Below, one piece after another: positions 18,301 through 26,878 of a stretch of 64,000 bases of DNA (positions are counted from its first letter, which is position 1; every line of letters starts with the position of its first letter). Made by a program: the position numbers and the translations under genes. This DNA is from Algoriphagus ratkowskyi. GTDB lineage: Bacteria > Bacteroidota > Bacteroidia > Cytophagales > Cyclobacteriaceae. The notes under the pieces are model-generated. The model was not told the origin of the DNA and ran no database searches. It saw only the letters and a program-made list of their open reading frames with translations. The DNA lies in NCBI RefSeq assembly GCF_002150505.1, contig NZ_MSSV01000004.1, positions 248,001 to 312,000 on the forward strand, written 5' to 3'.

Positions 18301-18613
18301 TGAGATTCCAATTGTAGAAAAGACAGCTAACTTCTCAACTTCTGATGTGGCGAATTCATTCTATGTAGAAAATGGTTCTTACTTGAGGTTACAGAACGTT
18401 ACACTAGGTTACACTCTTCCTGCTAGCTTGCTAGAGAAGTGGAGATTAGAAAGACTTAGAGTATTTGCTTCTGCAAACAACTTGTTCACTATCACAGGCT
18501 ATAGCGGACTAGATCCAGCAGTAGGTGGAAATGCTGATACAACTTTCGGTATTGATGTAGGTAACTACCCAGTTACTCAGGGTTATACTTTTGGAGTTAA
18601 TCTTAGCTTCTAA
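15332..18613 (+). CDS. SusC/RagA-family TonB-linked outer-membrane transporter
   Basis: I place the start at the ATG at 15332 because it opens the signal peptide MKNIYKNLSAILLLLVLT...AFAQ; an ATG two codons earlier is also possible. The 1093 residues contain the carboxypeptidase-like domain (GKVLDEFDTGLPGVSILVKG), the plug (VEQALQGRVSGVTV, RVRGFGSFGGNQPLYIVDGLPVG) and a 22-strand-type barrel. The barrel ends with the expected aromatic residue (VNLSF). SusC forms the channel under a SusD lid and imports oligomers in a TonB-dependent way. The adjacent SusD homologue, 55 bases on, confirms the pair. The substrate is unknown; neighbours suggest a nitrogen-containing glycan derivative. Confidence 0.96.
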   Translation: MKNIYKNLSAILLLLVLTSAAAFAQRTVTGKVLDEFDTGLPGVSILVKGTTTGVATDIDGNYSLNVPNDQAVLVFSFIGYTKNEQAVGNRSIINVKLSPDETSLTEMIVTGYTIDSRRETTGAIATVDPKDLTVIPTGNVEQALQGRVSGVTVITNGQPGTTSIIRVRGFGSFGGNQPLYIVDGLPVGSTDFLNPDDIESTTVLKDAAAASIYGARASNGVIIYTTKRGRKGDQKLRVDYSGMFGVTTPGDGLDMMNPQDFAEYTWLAETNQAMQDGRAPKYEHAQFGKGTSPVLPYYINVGGASGVSGPFTEAQLAAEREKYNVDRTKGGVYQVVRAATGEGTDWYKALTRNAPLNRHSLGLNGGSETSRFFIGLGYQDQAGIMLNNSFKRMTFRANSEFDVAKKFRIGENFQATYRQVLGQTGGTGGQGVAQDENDILQAFRMPSIIPVYDEFGGYAGTAAKGFNNPRNPVANRDGLVNNRNFNANIFGNVYAEYDIIDNLKFRTSIGGQYNNYYYWDYSRLQYENSENNSSFGYGEGSGFNFGWTFTNTLSWKKQFEKHAFDVLVGQEALNNGSGRNISAGGQNPFSTDPNYVTITNLPVSTRQVNSSQYKGVNFSSYFGRLNYTYNDKYLFSAVVRRDGASVFGTNSRFGTFPAFSAAWRVSSESFLAGATWIDELKIRGGWGQMGNSNPVPPTNQYSLFAGNVGASSYDVTGSNSSALIGFRRTSIGNPNTQWETAETKNIGFDGTFFNGRLDVIFDVWQKDTKDLLFRLPIPQTAGSNATPPFVNIGQMKNAGLDLLVAVKGNLSSDFTYDLTVTASTLHNEIVALAPGLDIITDINPSYRGIQPIRNQVGQSLSSFYGYQVEGLFSSAQDVDNHATQSGAAPGRFKYADIQGRDADGELTGMPDGQITPDDRTFIGSPVPDFTGGVNFTVGYKGLDLSVYLYTSLGNEIFNQSRWFTDFYQTFEGAAISERLKDAWTPQNLGAEIPIVEKTANFSTSDVANSFYVENGSYLRLQNVTLGYTLPASLLEKWRLERLRVFASANNLFTITGYSGLDPAVGGNADTTFGIDVGNYPVTQGYTFGVNLSF

Positions 18614-18667
18614 GTATTGATAAATAGATAAATCGAGTTATAGAAACTATAATTGATTATAAAAAAT

Positions 18668-20410
18668 ATGAAGAATTATAAATTAAAAGTCGGAGTTCTT
18701 TTGTCATCAGCCTTAATGATGGTGGCAGTGAGCTGTAGCGATGAGTTTCTAGATGTGCCAGCCACTGGTGCTCTTGCGGAAGCTCAGTTAACAACCCTAG
18801 CGGGACTTGAGGCATCTTTGATAGCTGCTTACTCTCAAGTGAACGGTAGAGGTAATAGATTAGCCTCTCCATCCAATTGGGTATGGGGAAGTATCAGAGG
18901 TGGTGATGCCAATAAAGGGACAGATCCAGGAGATTTCAGCACAATTAACCCTATTCAGCGCTTTGAAATTAATGCTGCATCAGGTGAAGTTGGCTCGAAA
19001 TGGAATGCCGACTATGAGGGTATAGCAAGAGCAAATAACGTCCTTAGATTGATGGCTAATAAAGCTGCTGATGTGACGGTTGCCGACGAGGCAAGAATCT
19101 CCGCACAGGCTAAATTCCTAAGAGCTCATTATTACTTTGAATTGAAAAGAGACTATGGAAATACTCCTTATGTAGATGAGACGGTAGATTATGGCTCCGG
19201 TTTAGAAGAGGTCAGTAATACACAGGATTTATATCCTTTCATTGAAGCTGATCTGAAGTTCGCTATAGCTAATCTTCCAGCTGTTCCTTCTCAGGTAGGT
19301 AGAATTAATTCATGGGGTGCCAAAGCATTATTGGCCAAAGTTTATCTATACCAAAAGAAGTATGCTGAGGCTAAAACATTATTTGATGATGTAATCGCAA
19401 ATGGTGTGACAAGTAAAGGTGATAAATACGGCTTAGTAGCTAATTATGGTGATATGTATAGAGGTGCCAATGATAACCACAAGGAGTCAGTGTGGGTCTA
19501 CCAGGCAGCTGCAAATACAGGTTCAACAGCGAATGCAAATCCTGAGTTTGATTTGAACTATCCATACAATGGTGGTCCTGCAGGATGCTGCGGATTCTTC
19601 CAGCCAAGCTTTACGTTTGCAAATTCGTTCAGAACTGATGCGAATGGTCTTCCATTACTTGATGGATCTTACAATGCTCCGGCTAATCGAGTGAAGAATG
19701 ATATGGGTATCCTATCATTTGATCCATTAAAGCCATCAGAGAATGTATTTACTCCTGACGCAGGTCCACTTGATCCACGTATAGATCATACTATAGGTAG
19801 AAGAGACCTTCCTTACCTAGATTGGGGTAATCATCCAGGAGCTGCATGGATCAGAAATCAGCCGAACGGTGGACCATATACTCCTAAAAAGTATATCTAT
19901 CAAAGAGCAGAAATCGGTAAGTTTCAAGATGGATCTAGCTGGACTGCTGGTTACACTGGAATGAACTTCATGATGATACGTTTTGCGGATGTTCTTTTGA
20001 TGGCTGCTGAGGTAGAAGTAGAAGTTGGAAGCTTAGAAAAAGCGCGTGATTATGTCAATATGATCAGAACACGTGCTATGAATTCTAACCTGAAAACAGG
20101 TGGTGTTGATGCGGCAAACTATAAAATCGGTCTTTACACAACACCTTTTGCTAGTGCTGCGGCAGCTAGAAGTGCAGTGCGTTTCGAAAGAAAATTAGAA
20201 CTTGGAATGGAAGGTCATAGATTTTATGACTTGGTTAGATGGGATATTATTCAGTCAGAAATGGATGCATATTTTGCTTTGGATGGATCTATTCTTACCG
20301 CAGCACTTGGTGGAGCTAAATATACTGACAAGTATAAATTCGTTCCAATCCCACAAGATCAAATAGATCTAGTTGGCCCTGAAATTCTAATCCAGAATCC
20401 TGGATTTTAA
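18668..20410 (+). CDS. SusD/RagB-family nutrient-binding lipoprotein
   Basis: The ATG at 18668 begins MKNYKLKVGVLLSS and a lipobox ending at SCSDEFLD, giving 580 residues. A TTG-initiated extension of five residues is less likely. SusD landmarks include the N-terminal EFLDVPATGAL, the helical TPR-like part (NVLRLMANKAADV, AKFLRAHYYFELKRDYG, WGAKALLAKVYLYQKKYAEA) and the C-terminal FERKLELGMEGHRFYDLVRW with KYKFVPIPQDQIDL. It sits on the cell surface as a lid on SusC and binds the substrate. A strong terminator follows, so the susCD transcript may end here. Confidence 0.96.
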   Translation: MKNYKLKVGVLLSSALMMVAVSCSDEFLDVPATGALAEAQLTTLAGLEASLIAAYSQVNGRGNRLASPSNWVWGSIRGGDANKGTDPGDFSTINPIQRFEINAASGEVGSKWNADYEGIARANNVLRLMANKAADVTVADEARISAQAKFLRAHYYFELKRDYGNTPYVDETVDYGSGLEEVSNTQDLYPFIEADLKFAIANLPAVPSQVGRINSWGAKALLAKVYLYQKKYAEAKTLFDDVIANGVTSKGDKYGLVANYGDMYRGANDNHKESVWVYQAAANTGSTANANPEFDLNYPYNGGPAGCCGFFQPSFTFANSFRTDANGLPLLDGSYNAPANRVKNDMGILSFDPLKPSENVFTPDAGPLDPRIDHTIGRRDLPYLDWGNHPGAAWIRNQPNGGPYTPKKYIYQRAEIGKFQDGSSWTAGYTGMNFMMIRFADVLLMAAEVEVEVGSLEKARDYVNMIRTRAMNSNLKTGGVDAANYKIGLYTTPFASAAAARSAVRFERKLELGMEGHRFYDLVRWDIIQSEMDAYFALDGSILTAALGGAKYTDKYKFVPIPQDQIDLVGPEILIQNPGF

Positions 20411-20432
20411 TTTCTTGAGTTATTTAATTTAA

Positions 20433-20461
20433 AAGGGAGGCTTTTGCCTCCCTTTTTTTTT
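20433..20461 (+). terminator. Intrinsic terminator after susD
   Basis: The stem AAAGGGAGGC-tttt-GCCTCCCTTT with a run of T lies 23 bases after the susD stop codon. Confidence 0.9.
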
Positions 20462-20548
20462 GAAAAAATTTATTACAGCGCCTTATTTTTTCCCATATGA
20501 CCTAAATGTGGTAATTTCAAACCAATTCAAGCACCCAAACAATACATT

Positions 20549-23500
20549 ATGAAATTCTCCTATTTTGGCCTTTTACTTATTTTACTTTTTATTTTTTCCG
20601 CTTGCCACAAAGAGACTACTTTATTTGAATTATTACCTGCCAGTGAGACAGGGATAGATTTTAACAATACAATTGTTGAATCTGACTCATTCAATATTCT
20701 TACCGATGAATATATCTTCAATGGTGCTGGATTGGCAGTAGCTGATTTCGATAATAACGGATTTCCTGATCTGTATTTTACAGGAAACCAAGTGTCTAAT
20801 AAACTGTATCTAAATTCTGGAGGATTCAATTTTACAGATGTGACTGAATCTGCTGGTGTATCTGCTGCAAATCAATGGTGCACAGGAGCAGTAGTAGTGG
20901 ATATCAATGGTGATGGTTGGATGGACTTATATGTTGCTTCAGCGATGAAGCTAGGGGAGGGAGAACGGAATAATCTGCTTTTTGTCAATCAAGGGAAGGA
21001 TGCTTCAGGAAATATCTCATTCAAAGAAATGGCTTCAGAATATGGAATTGCAGATTCTGGAAACTCTATGTGGGCAGCTTTTGTGGATTATGACCTAGAT
21101 GGAGATTTGGATTTGTATGTACTTAATAATGAACAAAAAGCAAGTGTTCCAAGTAATTATCGGGAGAAAATCACTGATGGATCTGCGATCAATAACGATA
21201 GATTCTATCGGAATAATGGCGATGGAACATTTACAGATGTGACAATTGAAGCAGGTATTACCACAGAAGGCTACGGATTAGGAGTGCTGGTTGCTGATTT
21301 GAATAATGACGGCTGGCCAGATATCCATATCAGTAATGACTATGTGACTAATGATATACTATACATCAATAATCAGGATGGTACATATTCCAACCAATCC
21401 AAAGTAATCTTGCGACACCAAAGTCAGTTCTCAATGGGAGCGGATATTTCTGATTTCAATAATGACGCAAAACCGGATATCATCACCTTGGATATGCTAG
21501 GGGAGGCTAATTACCGTAAGAAAACAACGATAGGAAATAATTCATACCAAACCTATATCAGCAACGAGCAGTGGGGATATGAGTATCAGTATGTGCGAAA
21601 TATGCTTCACATGAATAATGGATCCGGTATCCCCTTTAGTGAAATAGGGATGATGGCTGGGATTTACCAAACAGACTGGAGCTGGGCGCCGTTATTTGGT
21701 GATGTGGATAATGATGGGTACCGGGATTTACTGATAACCAACGGATTTCCTCGAGACATTACTGATAAGGATTTTGCTAACTATAGAGCAGATGTTGGAA
21801 GCTTAGCATCTATTAGACAGCTCTTAGATTCTATCCCAATTGTCAAAATTCCAAATTATGCATTCAAGAATAAGGGTGATCTGACTTTTTCTGATCAGGG
21901 AAAATCTTGGGGGTTAGATAAACCATCGTTTTCAAATGGCGCTGCATTCGTGGATTTGGATGGGGATGGGGATCTAGATTACGTAGTAAACAATATAAAT
22001 GATCCAGCATTCGTCTTTGAAAATACCCTTACAGATTTAGAAGCTAAGAATAATTTCATCCGACTTAAACTGATAGGAAGCCAGCTAAATTCTCAGGGCT
22101 TAGGTACAAAAGTGTTGCTAACACTTCCAGATGGTAGCCAATTATATCAGGAGCAGCAGGTAGTAAGGGGCTATATGTCCTCAATCGATGAAGTGATGCA
22201 TTTCGGTATAGGTGACATTTCTGAAATCACTTCTATCCAGGTGATTTGGCCAGATGGTAAAGAAAGCATACTGTCTAATGTGAAGCCAAATCAGCTATTG
22301 GAATTTGCTTATATGGAGGCTAAGCAAGGAAAGAACAGCCGAGCTATACTTAACAAAGAATCGATCAACTCTATGTTCGCAGAAGTTTCCACTGCCAAAG
22401 GTTTGGATTACTTTCATGAAGAAAATGATAAAGTTGATTTCAATATTCAGCGTACAATTCCACACAAGCTGAGCCAGTATGGACCAAGTCTAGCGGTTGG
22501 TGATGTGAATAAAGATGGGCTGGAAGATTTGGTGGTAGGATCTGCCGCTGGCTTTGCACCTCAACTGTTTATTCAGGATGGGGATGGAATGTTTACTTCT
22601 CGGAGATTTATTGATGAAGAATATAACTCCTTTGAGGAAATGGGGATTCTCCTTTTTGATGTTGACAATGATAAAGATCTAGATATGTATCTGGTCGGAG
22701 GGAGTAACGAATTTCTAGCGAATGCTAAAGAATATTCAGATCGGTTGTATTTAAATGATGGGCAAGGGAATTTCACCTTGGACAAGAATTTTTCAGCCGT
22801 AAAAGCAAGTGGATCAACTGTACGTGGGGCAGATTTCGATGGAGATGGATTTGTCGATTTGTTCGTGGGAGGTAGGACGCCAGTAGCACAATACCCACTT
22901 CCTGAAAATAGCTTTCTTTTGAAAAACGTCGATGGTCAACTTCAGGATGTGACGGATGAAATTGCTCCTGGTCTTCGCAATGTAGGAATGGTGACGGATG
23001 CTATCTGGTCTGATATTGACACAGATGGTTTGGTTGACCTGGTTATAGTCGGGGAGATGATGGAGATCTCAATTTTCAAAAACATGGGTGCTAAACTGAC
23101 CAAGCTAGAAAATACAGGTCTTGAAAATCATTTTGGTTGGTGGAACTCCATCACTGCTGGCGACTATGATCAAGATGGAGATACTGATTTTATTGTGGGG
23201 AATCTTGGTGAGAATAACTCACATCATCCGACTGCTGAAAGACCTGTGAAGGTTTATGCAAAGGATTTTGATTCTAATGGGAGCATTGATCCGATCACTT
23301 TTGCTTACTATAAGGATAGTGAAGGTAATTACAACTCTTTTCCAAGTCATTTTTGGGGAGACCTCTATGGACAGAGCACGATGTTCAGGAGGAAATTTGA
23401 ACGGTATAAGCTTTATGCATTAAGTACCGAAACGAGTATTTTTTCAGACGAAGAGAAAAAAGATGCGCTGATTCTAACTGGCAATTATGATAAGACAGCT

Positions 23501-24073
23501 TACATAGAAAATCTCGGAGGCGGGAAATTCAAGGTTAAAAGATTGCCAACATTAGCTCAGGTTGCGCCAGTGAATGGTCTCGTAGCAGAAGATGTAAATG
23601 GCGATGGTAATCTTGATGTCGTGATGGTAGGGAATGACTACGGAAATGAGATTTTCATCGGTCGCCTTGATGCTCATGTTGGTTTAGTCTTATTGGGAGA
23701 TGGAAAGGGAGGGTTTGCGCCAATGAGTCCTCAAGAGAGCGGATTTATGGTTCCTGGAGACGGAAAAGCTTTGGTGAAAATAGCTTCTGCTCAAGGAGAG
23801 CCTTTAATCATTGCCTCCCAAAACCGTGGAAAACTTCTGATGTTTCAGCTTCAAACTAGCCAAGGAAGCAAAACAATTACTCCGGGTCAGGAAGTGATGG
23901 CTGTGATCTTAGAGCTTGAAAATGGCAAGAAACAGCGAATTGAAGCCAGCCTTGGTTCAGGGTTCTTATCTCAATCTGGAAGACAAATCGTACTTCCAAA
24001 AGGAGTTAAAGGGATTCAATTGCAAGATTACAAAGGGAATGTGAAGGCTGTGGATATGAATACGCTGGATTGA
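20549..24073 (+). CDS. FG-GAP/VCBS repeat lipoprotein with ASPIC/UnbV domain
   Basis: This 1174-residue exported lipoprotein starts with a signal peptide and lipobox IFSAC (Cys19). Many calcium-binding FG-GAP blades follow (DFDNNGFPDLYF, DINGDGWMDLYV, DYDLDGDLDLYV, DLNNDGWPDIHI, DVDNDGYRDLLI), then an ASPIC/UnbV domain near residues 509-580 (GSQLNSQGLGTKVLL, QVIWPDGKESIL). A second propeller covers about 640-900. The architecture is that of CRTAC1-like proteins, which often accompany SusCD genes in Bacteroidota. A surface binding or scaffolding role is inferred; no catalytic residues are evident. It follows susD by 138 bases beyond a terminator. Confidence 0.92.
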   Translation: MKFSYFGLLLILLFIFSACHKETTLFELLPASETGIDFNNTIVESDSFNILTDEYIFNGAGLAVADFDNNGFPDLYFTGNQVSNKLYLNSGGFNFTDVTESAGVSAANQWCTGAVVVDINGDGWMDLYVASAMKLGEGERNNLLFVNQGKDASGNISFKEMASEYGIADSGNSMWAAFVDYDLDGDLDLYVLNNEQKASVPSNYREKITDGSAINNDRFYRNNGDGTFTDVTIEAGITTEGYGLGVLVADLNNDGWPDIHISNDYVTNDILYINNQDGTYSNQSKVILRHQSQFSMGADISDFNNDAKPDIITLDMLGEANYRKKTTIGNNSYQTYISNEQWGYEYQYVRNMLHMNNGSGIPFSEIGMMAGIYQTDWSWAPLFGDVDNDGYRDLLITNGFPRDITDKDFANYRADVGSLASIRQLLDSIPIVKIPNYAFKNKGDLTFSDQGKSWGLDKPSFSNGAAFVDLDGDGDLDYVVNNINDPAFVFENTLTDLEAKNNFIRLKLIGSQLNSQGLGTKVLLTLPDGSQLYQEQQVVRGYMSSIDEVMHFGIGDISEITSIQVIWPDGKESILSNVKPNQLLEFAYMEAKQGKNSRAILNKESINSMFAEVSTAKGLDYFHEENDKVDFNIQRTIPHKLSQYGPSLAVGDVNKDGLEDLVVGSAAGFAPQLFIQDGDGMFTSRRFIDEEYNSFEEMGILLFDVDNDKDLDMYLVGGSNEFLANAKEYSDRLYLNDGQGNFTLDKNFSAVKASGSTVRGADFDGDGFVDLFVGGRTPVAQYPLPENSFLLKNVDGQLQDVTDEIAPGLRNVGMVTDAIWSDIDTDGLVDLVIVGEMMEISIFKNMGAKLTKLENTGLENHFGWWNSITAGDYDQDGDTDFIVGNLGENNSHHPTAERPVKVYAKDFDSNGSIDPITFAYYKDSEGNYNSFPSHFWGDLYGQSTMFRRKFERYKLYALSTETSIFSDEEKKDALILTGNYDKTAYIENLGGGKFKVKRLPTLAQVAPVNGLVAEDVNGDGNLDVVMVGNDYGNEIFIGRLDAHVGLVLLGDGKGGFAPMSPQESGFMVPGDGKALVKIASAQGEPLIIASQNRGKLLMFQLQTSQGSKTITPGQEVMAVILELENGKKQRIEASLGSGFLSQSGRQIVLPKGVKGIQLQDYKGNVKAVDMNTLD

Positions 24074-24090
24074 TATATTTTGAAAATTAG

Positions 24091-24199
24091 TCCCGCAGAT
24101 TTACGATGAAGAAAGTTTGAGATGCTAGCTGCGTGAGTCCAACTATATCCGTTGGAAACTGTGTGAATCGGTGCCTTTGATCTCCGAAAATCTGCGGGA
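24091..24199. repeat. Dispersed GCAGATTT element bounded by inverted repeats
   Basis: The arms TCCCGCAGATTT (24091-24102) and AAATCTGCGGGA (24188-24199) are perfect 12-base inverted repeats around 85 bases of spacer. The spacer contains degenerate related words (GCTGCGTGAG, ACTGTGTGAATCGGTG). It fills the gap between two convergent genes and has no coding potential. It resembles the CCGCAGATTT intergenic repeats common in Bacteroidota; this is recalled and has not been checked. Confidence 0.6.
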
Positions 24200-24217
24200 A
24201 ATTGAAATGTTTTTAAC

Positions 24218-24979
24218 TTACTTATACATTTCCCTTGGCTTTGCATTACAAATGTCCACCATTAGATCAGCAAGTTTATCTGTAACATCTTCAAAAAACC
24301 TCTTTCCTTTTTCAGCAGAGGATTTTTTTGGATTGCCTATTCCTGTGTCTTCGGATACTTCCGACCATTTGCGCTCAGCCCAAGCCCATTTTTCTTGCAC
24401 ACCTTTTATCACGGATTTTTTCTCAGCACCATCTCCAGCCTGATCCAGTGGCAAAATTAATTCGGGATGCAGGTACATCATGATCGATGTTTCCATTTCG
24501 TCAGCATGATCGCCCGCTTCTTCAAAGTATTTCGTTTTGTCCAAGGCTTGAAACCAGTTACATGTGAACAGCATCATCTCTGGAAACTTCAAGCCTAGCT
24601 CTCTCAGCATAGTTTTGAAGTCATTTCCTCCATGACTGTTTACGATCAAAAGCTTTTTAGTTCCTTGTCGATCAAGTACTGTGATGATGTCCTGAAGGAT
24701 AAGCATCTGGGTGCTTGGATTTAAATTGATGTCCAAGTAAATATCTGATTGCCCAGTATTCACTCCAAAAGGTATAGTAGGCATGATGGTGATATTAGCA
24801 CCTTTTCCCCATGCTTTCCTTCCTGATTCGCTAGCTGCTGCATCAGCTTCATACACATCAGTGCCGTATGGCATATGATAATTATGAGCTTCTGTGGCGC
24901 CCCAAGGCAATACGGCAAGCTCAAAGCGGTGATTTTCGAGTTTTTTCCAGTTGGATTCTGCTAATAGGTAGGGTTTCAT
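24218..24979 (-). CDS. Creatininase-family amidohydrolase
   Basis: I start at the ATG at 24979 (MKPYLLAESNWKKLE), 253 residues; a longer frame from 25039 adds 20 residues lacking family features. Metal-binding motifs are present: LPWGATEAHNYHMPYGTDVY near the N-terminus, VNSHGGNDF in the middle and GDHADEMETS after it. The family hydrolyses small cyclic or linear amides (creatinine, or riboflavin and mycofactocin intermediates in other branches). The true substrate is unknown. It lies between the FG-GAP lipoprotein and a divergent glycosylasparaginase, another amide-cleaving enzyme, which suggests related work on nitrogenous substrates. Confidence 0.9.
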   Translation of the reverse strand: MKPYLLAESNWKKLENHRFELAVLPWGATEAHNYHMPYGTDVYEADAAASESGRKAWGKGANITIMPTIPFGVNTGQSDIYLDINLNPSTQMLILQDIITVLDRQGTKKLLIVNSHGGNDFKTMLRELGLKFPEMMLFTCNWFQALDKTKYFEEAGDHADEMETSIMMYLHPELILPLDQAGDGAEKKSVIKGVQEKWAWAERKWSEVSEDTGIGNPKKSSAEKGKRFFEDVTDKLADLMVDICNAKPREMYK

Positions 24980-25151
24980 TTTGTTAGATGATTTTGTTTG
25001 CGCTTTAATGATATTACGATACATGGCTTTAAATCTCAATTAGGCCGTCATTCATTCGCATTTAAATAATAGATTTTGAAGGAAACGAAGGAAAATAGGT
25101 CAAAATAGCCCCGTTTTTAATAATTTGAGACTTGATTCTAAATTAGCTCGA

Positions 25152-26138
25152 ATGTCACAAAGAAGAAAATTTATTAAGCAATCCCTTATGGGCTCTGCCT
25201 TATTTATTCCAGGAGTTTCTAGCATTGCTTCACCAAAAGCAGAGTTATTGTACAAAGGAGAGAAACCTCTATTTCTTTCCACTTGGAATCACGGCTTGCC
25301 AGCAAATACTGCTGCTGTGGAGAAACTAAAATCAGGAGGAAGCATTATTGATGCGGTAGAAGCTGGTGTGAAAGACACAGAGCTGGATTTGAGTAATTTA
25401 TCTGTAGGCTTGCAAGGCTTACCAGACCGAGAAGGGATTACCACGCTTGATGCATCTATTATGTCAGGTGATGGTTCCTGTGGAGCTGTAGCTTTCGTAA
25501 GACAGGTGAAGCATCCGATTTCTTTGGCACGCGTAGTTATGGAAAAAACACCACACGTACTGATCGTGGGGGAAGGTGCCAAGCAATTGGCAATCGCCGA
25601 AGGTTTTCCTATAGAAAAAGAAGAGCTCAGTCCCGAAGCCAAAAAGGCCTATTTAAAATGGAAAGAAACCAGTCAGTATAAACCTATCATCAACATCGAG
25701 AATCACGACACCATCGGAATGATCGGGATGGATGCGAAAGGGAATATGGCAGGAAGCTGCACTACAAGTGGCCTTTCTTATAAAATGCACGGTAGAGTGG
25801 GAGATAGCCCAATTATCGGAGCTGGCTTATTTGTAGATAATGAAGTTGGAGCCGCTACGGCAACTGGTTTGGGAGAGTCTATCATTCGTATCTGTGGAAG
25901 CTTTTTGATAGTCGAATTGATGCGTCAGGGACGCACACCGCAAGAAGCGTGTGAAGAAGCAGTGAAGCGTTTGATAGCAAAAAACAATACTAATATAAAG
26001 GATATCCAGGCGGGATTTCTTGCCATGAATAAAGATGGAGAAGTTGGGGCTTTTGCGGTTCATCCAGGCTTTAACTTCGCGCAGGCGACGTCACAAAATA
26101 ATCAGATGATTGATTCTGGTTCACATTTCAAAAAATGA
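25152..26138 (+). CDS. N4-(beta-N-acetylglucosaminyl)-L-asparaginase, Tat-exported
   Basis: The start at 25152 gives a 328-residue protein that opens with a twin-arginine signal, SQRRKFIKQSLMG, followed by a hydrophobic stretch. This is a family T2 Ntn-hydrolase. The precursor is cut before the Thr of NIENHDTIGMIG (Thr187), which becomes the catalytic nucleophile. Alpha-chain landmarks are STWNHGLPAN and DASIMSGDGSCGAV; beta-chain ones are GSCTTSGLSYKMHGRVGDSPIIGAGLFVD and GLGESI. It cleaves GlcNAc-asparagine left after degradation of N-glycoproteins. Its stop overlaps the cutC start by four bases (ATGA), so these genes are translationally coupled. Confidence 0.92.
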   Translation: MSQRRKFIKQSLMGSALFIPGVSSIASPKAELLYKGEKPLFLSTWNHGLPANTAAVEKLKSGGSIIDAVEAGVKDTELDLSNLSVGLQGLPDREGITTLDASIMSGDGSCGAVAFVRQVKHPISLARVVMEKTPHVLIVGEGAKQLAIAEGFPIEKEELSPEAKKAYLKWKETSQYKPIINIENHDTIGMIGMDAKGNMAGSCTTSGLSYKMHGRVGDSPIIGAGLFVDNEVGAATATGLGESIIRICGSFLIVELMRQGRTPQEACEEAVKRLIAKNNTNIKDIQAGFLAMNKDGEVGAFAVHPGFNFAQATSQNNQMIDSGSHFKK

Positions 26139-26878
26139 GCAAAATAACCTTAGAATCTCCTGTATTCAATGTGGCAGCAGCGATTGATGCGGCTGAGTAT
26201 GGAGTTCATCGATTGGAACTATGTGCCAATTTTCCAGAGGGCGGAGAGACACCAAGTGCTGGGATGCTTAAATTTTTGAAAGCTGAAATTGATATTCCAA
26301 TATTCGTAATGATTCGGCCAAGAGGCGGTGACTTCTTTTATTCTCAGAAGGAATTGATGGTGATGAAGCGAGATATAGAATTGCTGGGAGAGCAGGGTGC
26401 AGATGGGTTTGTGTTTGGGGCATTGGACCGTCAAGGATTTGTGGATATAGATTCTTGTAAATCTCTAGTGCGAACAGCCTCTGGAAAGCCCTGTACTTTT
26501 CACCGCGCCTTTGATGTCTCCGCTGATTATTTTGATTCTTTGGAGAAAATTATTTCCTGTGGCTTTGCTCGTGTTTTGACTTCTGGAGGCAAGAACTCAG
26601 TGACTGAAGGAATAGACACTTTGAAAGAACTATTATTGAAAGGTGAAAATAGAATTAGCATAATGCCAGGTGGCGGGACTAAGCCAGAGCATATATTGGA
26701 ATTGAAAAAGACGAAATTTTTGAAAGAAATTCATGCTTCCTGCAAAACTTGGAAAGCTACTAGTAATGAATATGTCAACCCGGATGTATCATTTTCAGAT
26801 GACCCGAAATCCTTTACGCATCACCTTAGAATAGATCGGGAGATTGTTAATCAGTTTTTAGAGGCGTTGGGGGAATGA
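26135..26878 (+). CDS. cutC: CutC-family TIM-barrel protein
   Basis: The 247-residue protein has CutC landmarks: AAEYGVHRLELCANFPEGGETPS, the IFVMIRPRGGDFFYSQ motif, GADGFVFGAL, CTFHRAFDV and RVLTSGGKNSVTEG, then ISIMPGGG. CutC was linked to copper homeostasis in E. coli, but its actual function is disputed. It lies in the middle of an overlapping trio (four-base overlaps on both sides), so in this organism it is produced along with the glycosylasparaginase and an exported haem/FG-GAP protein. The name is therefore only a family label. Confidence 0.93.
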   Translation: MSKITLESPVFNVAAAIDAAEYGVHRLELCANFPEGGETPSAGMLKFLKAEIDIPIFVMIRPRGGDFFYSQKELMVMKRDIELLGEQGADGFVFGALDRQGFVDIDSCKSLVRTASGKPCTFHRAFDVSADYFDSLEKIISCGFARVLTSGGKNSVTEGIDTLKELLLKGENRISIMPGGGTKPEHILELKKTKFLKEIHASCKTWKATSNEYVNPDVSFSDDPKSFTHHLRIDREIVNQFLEALGE

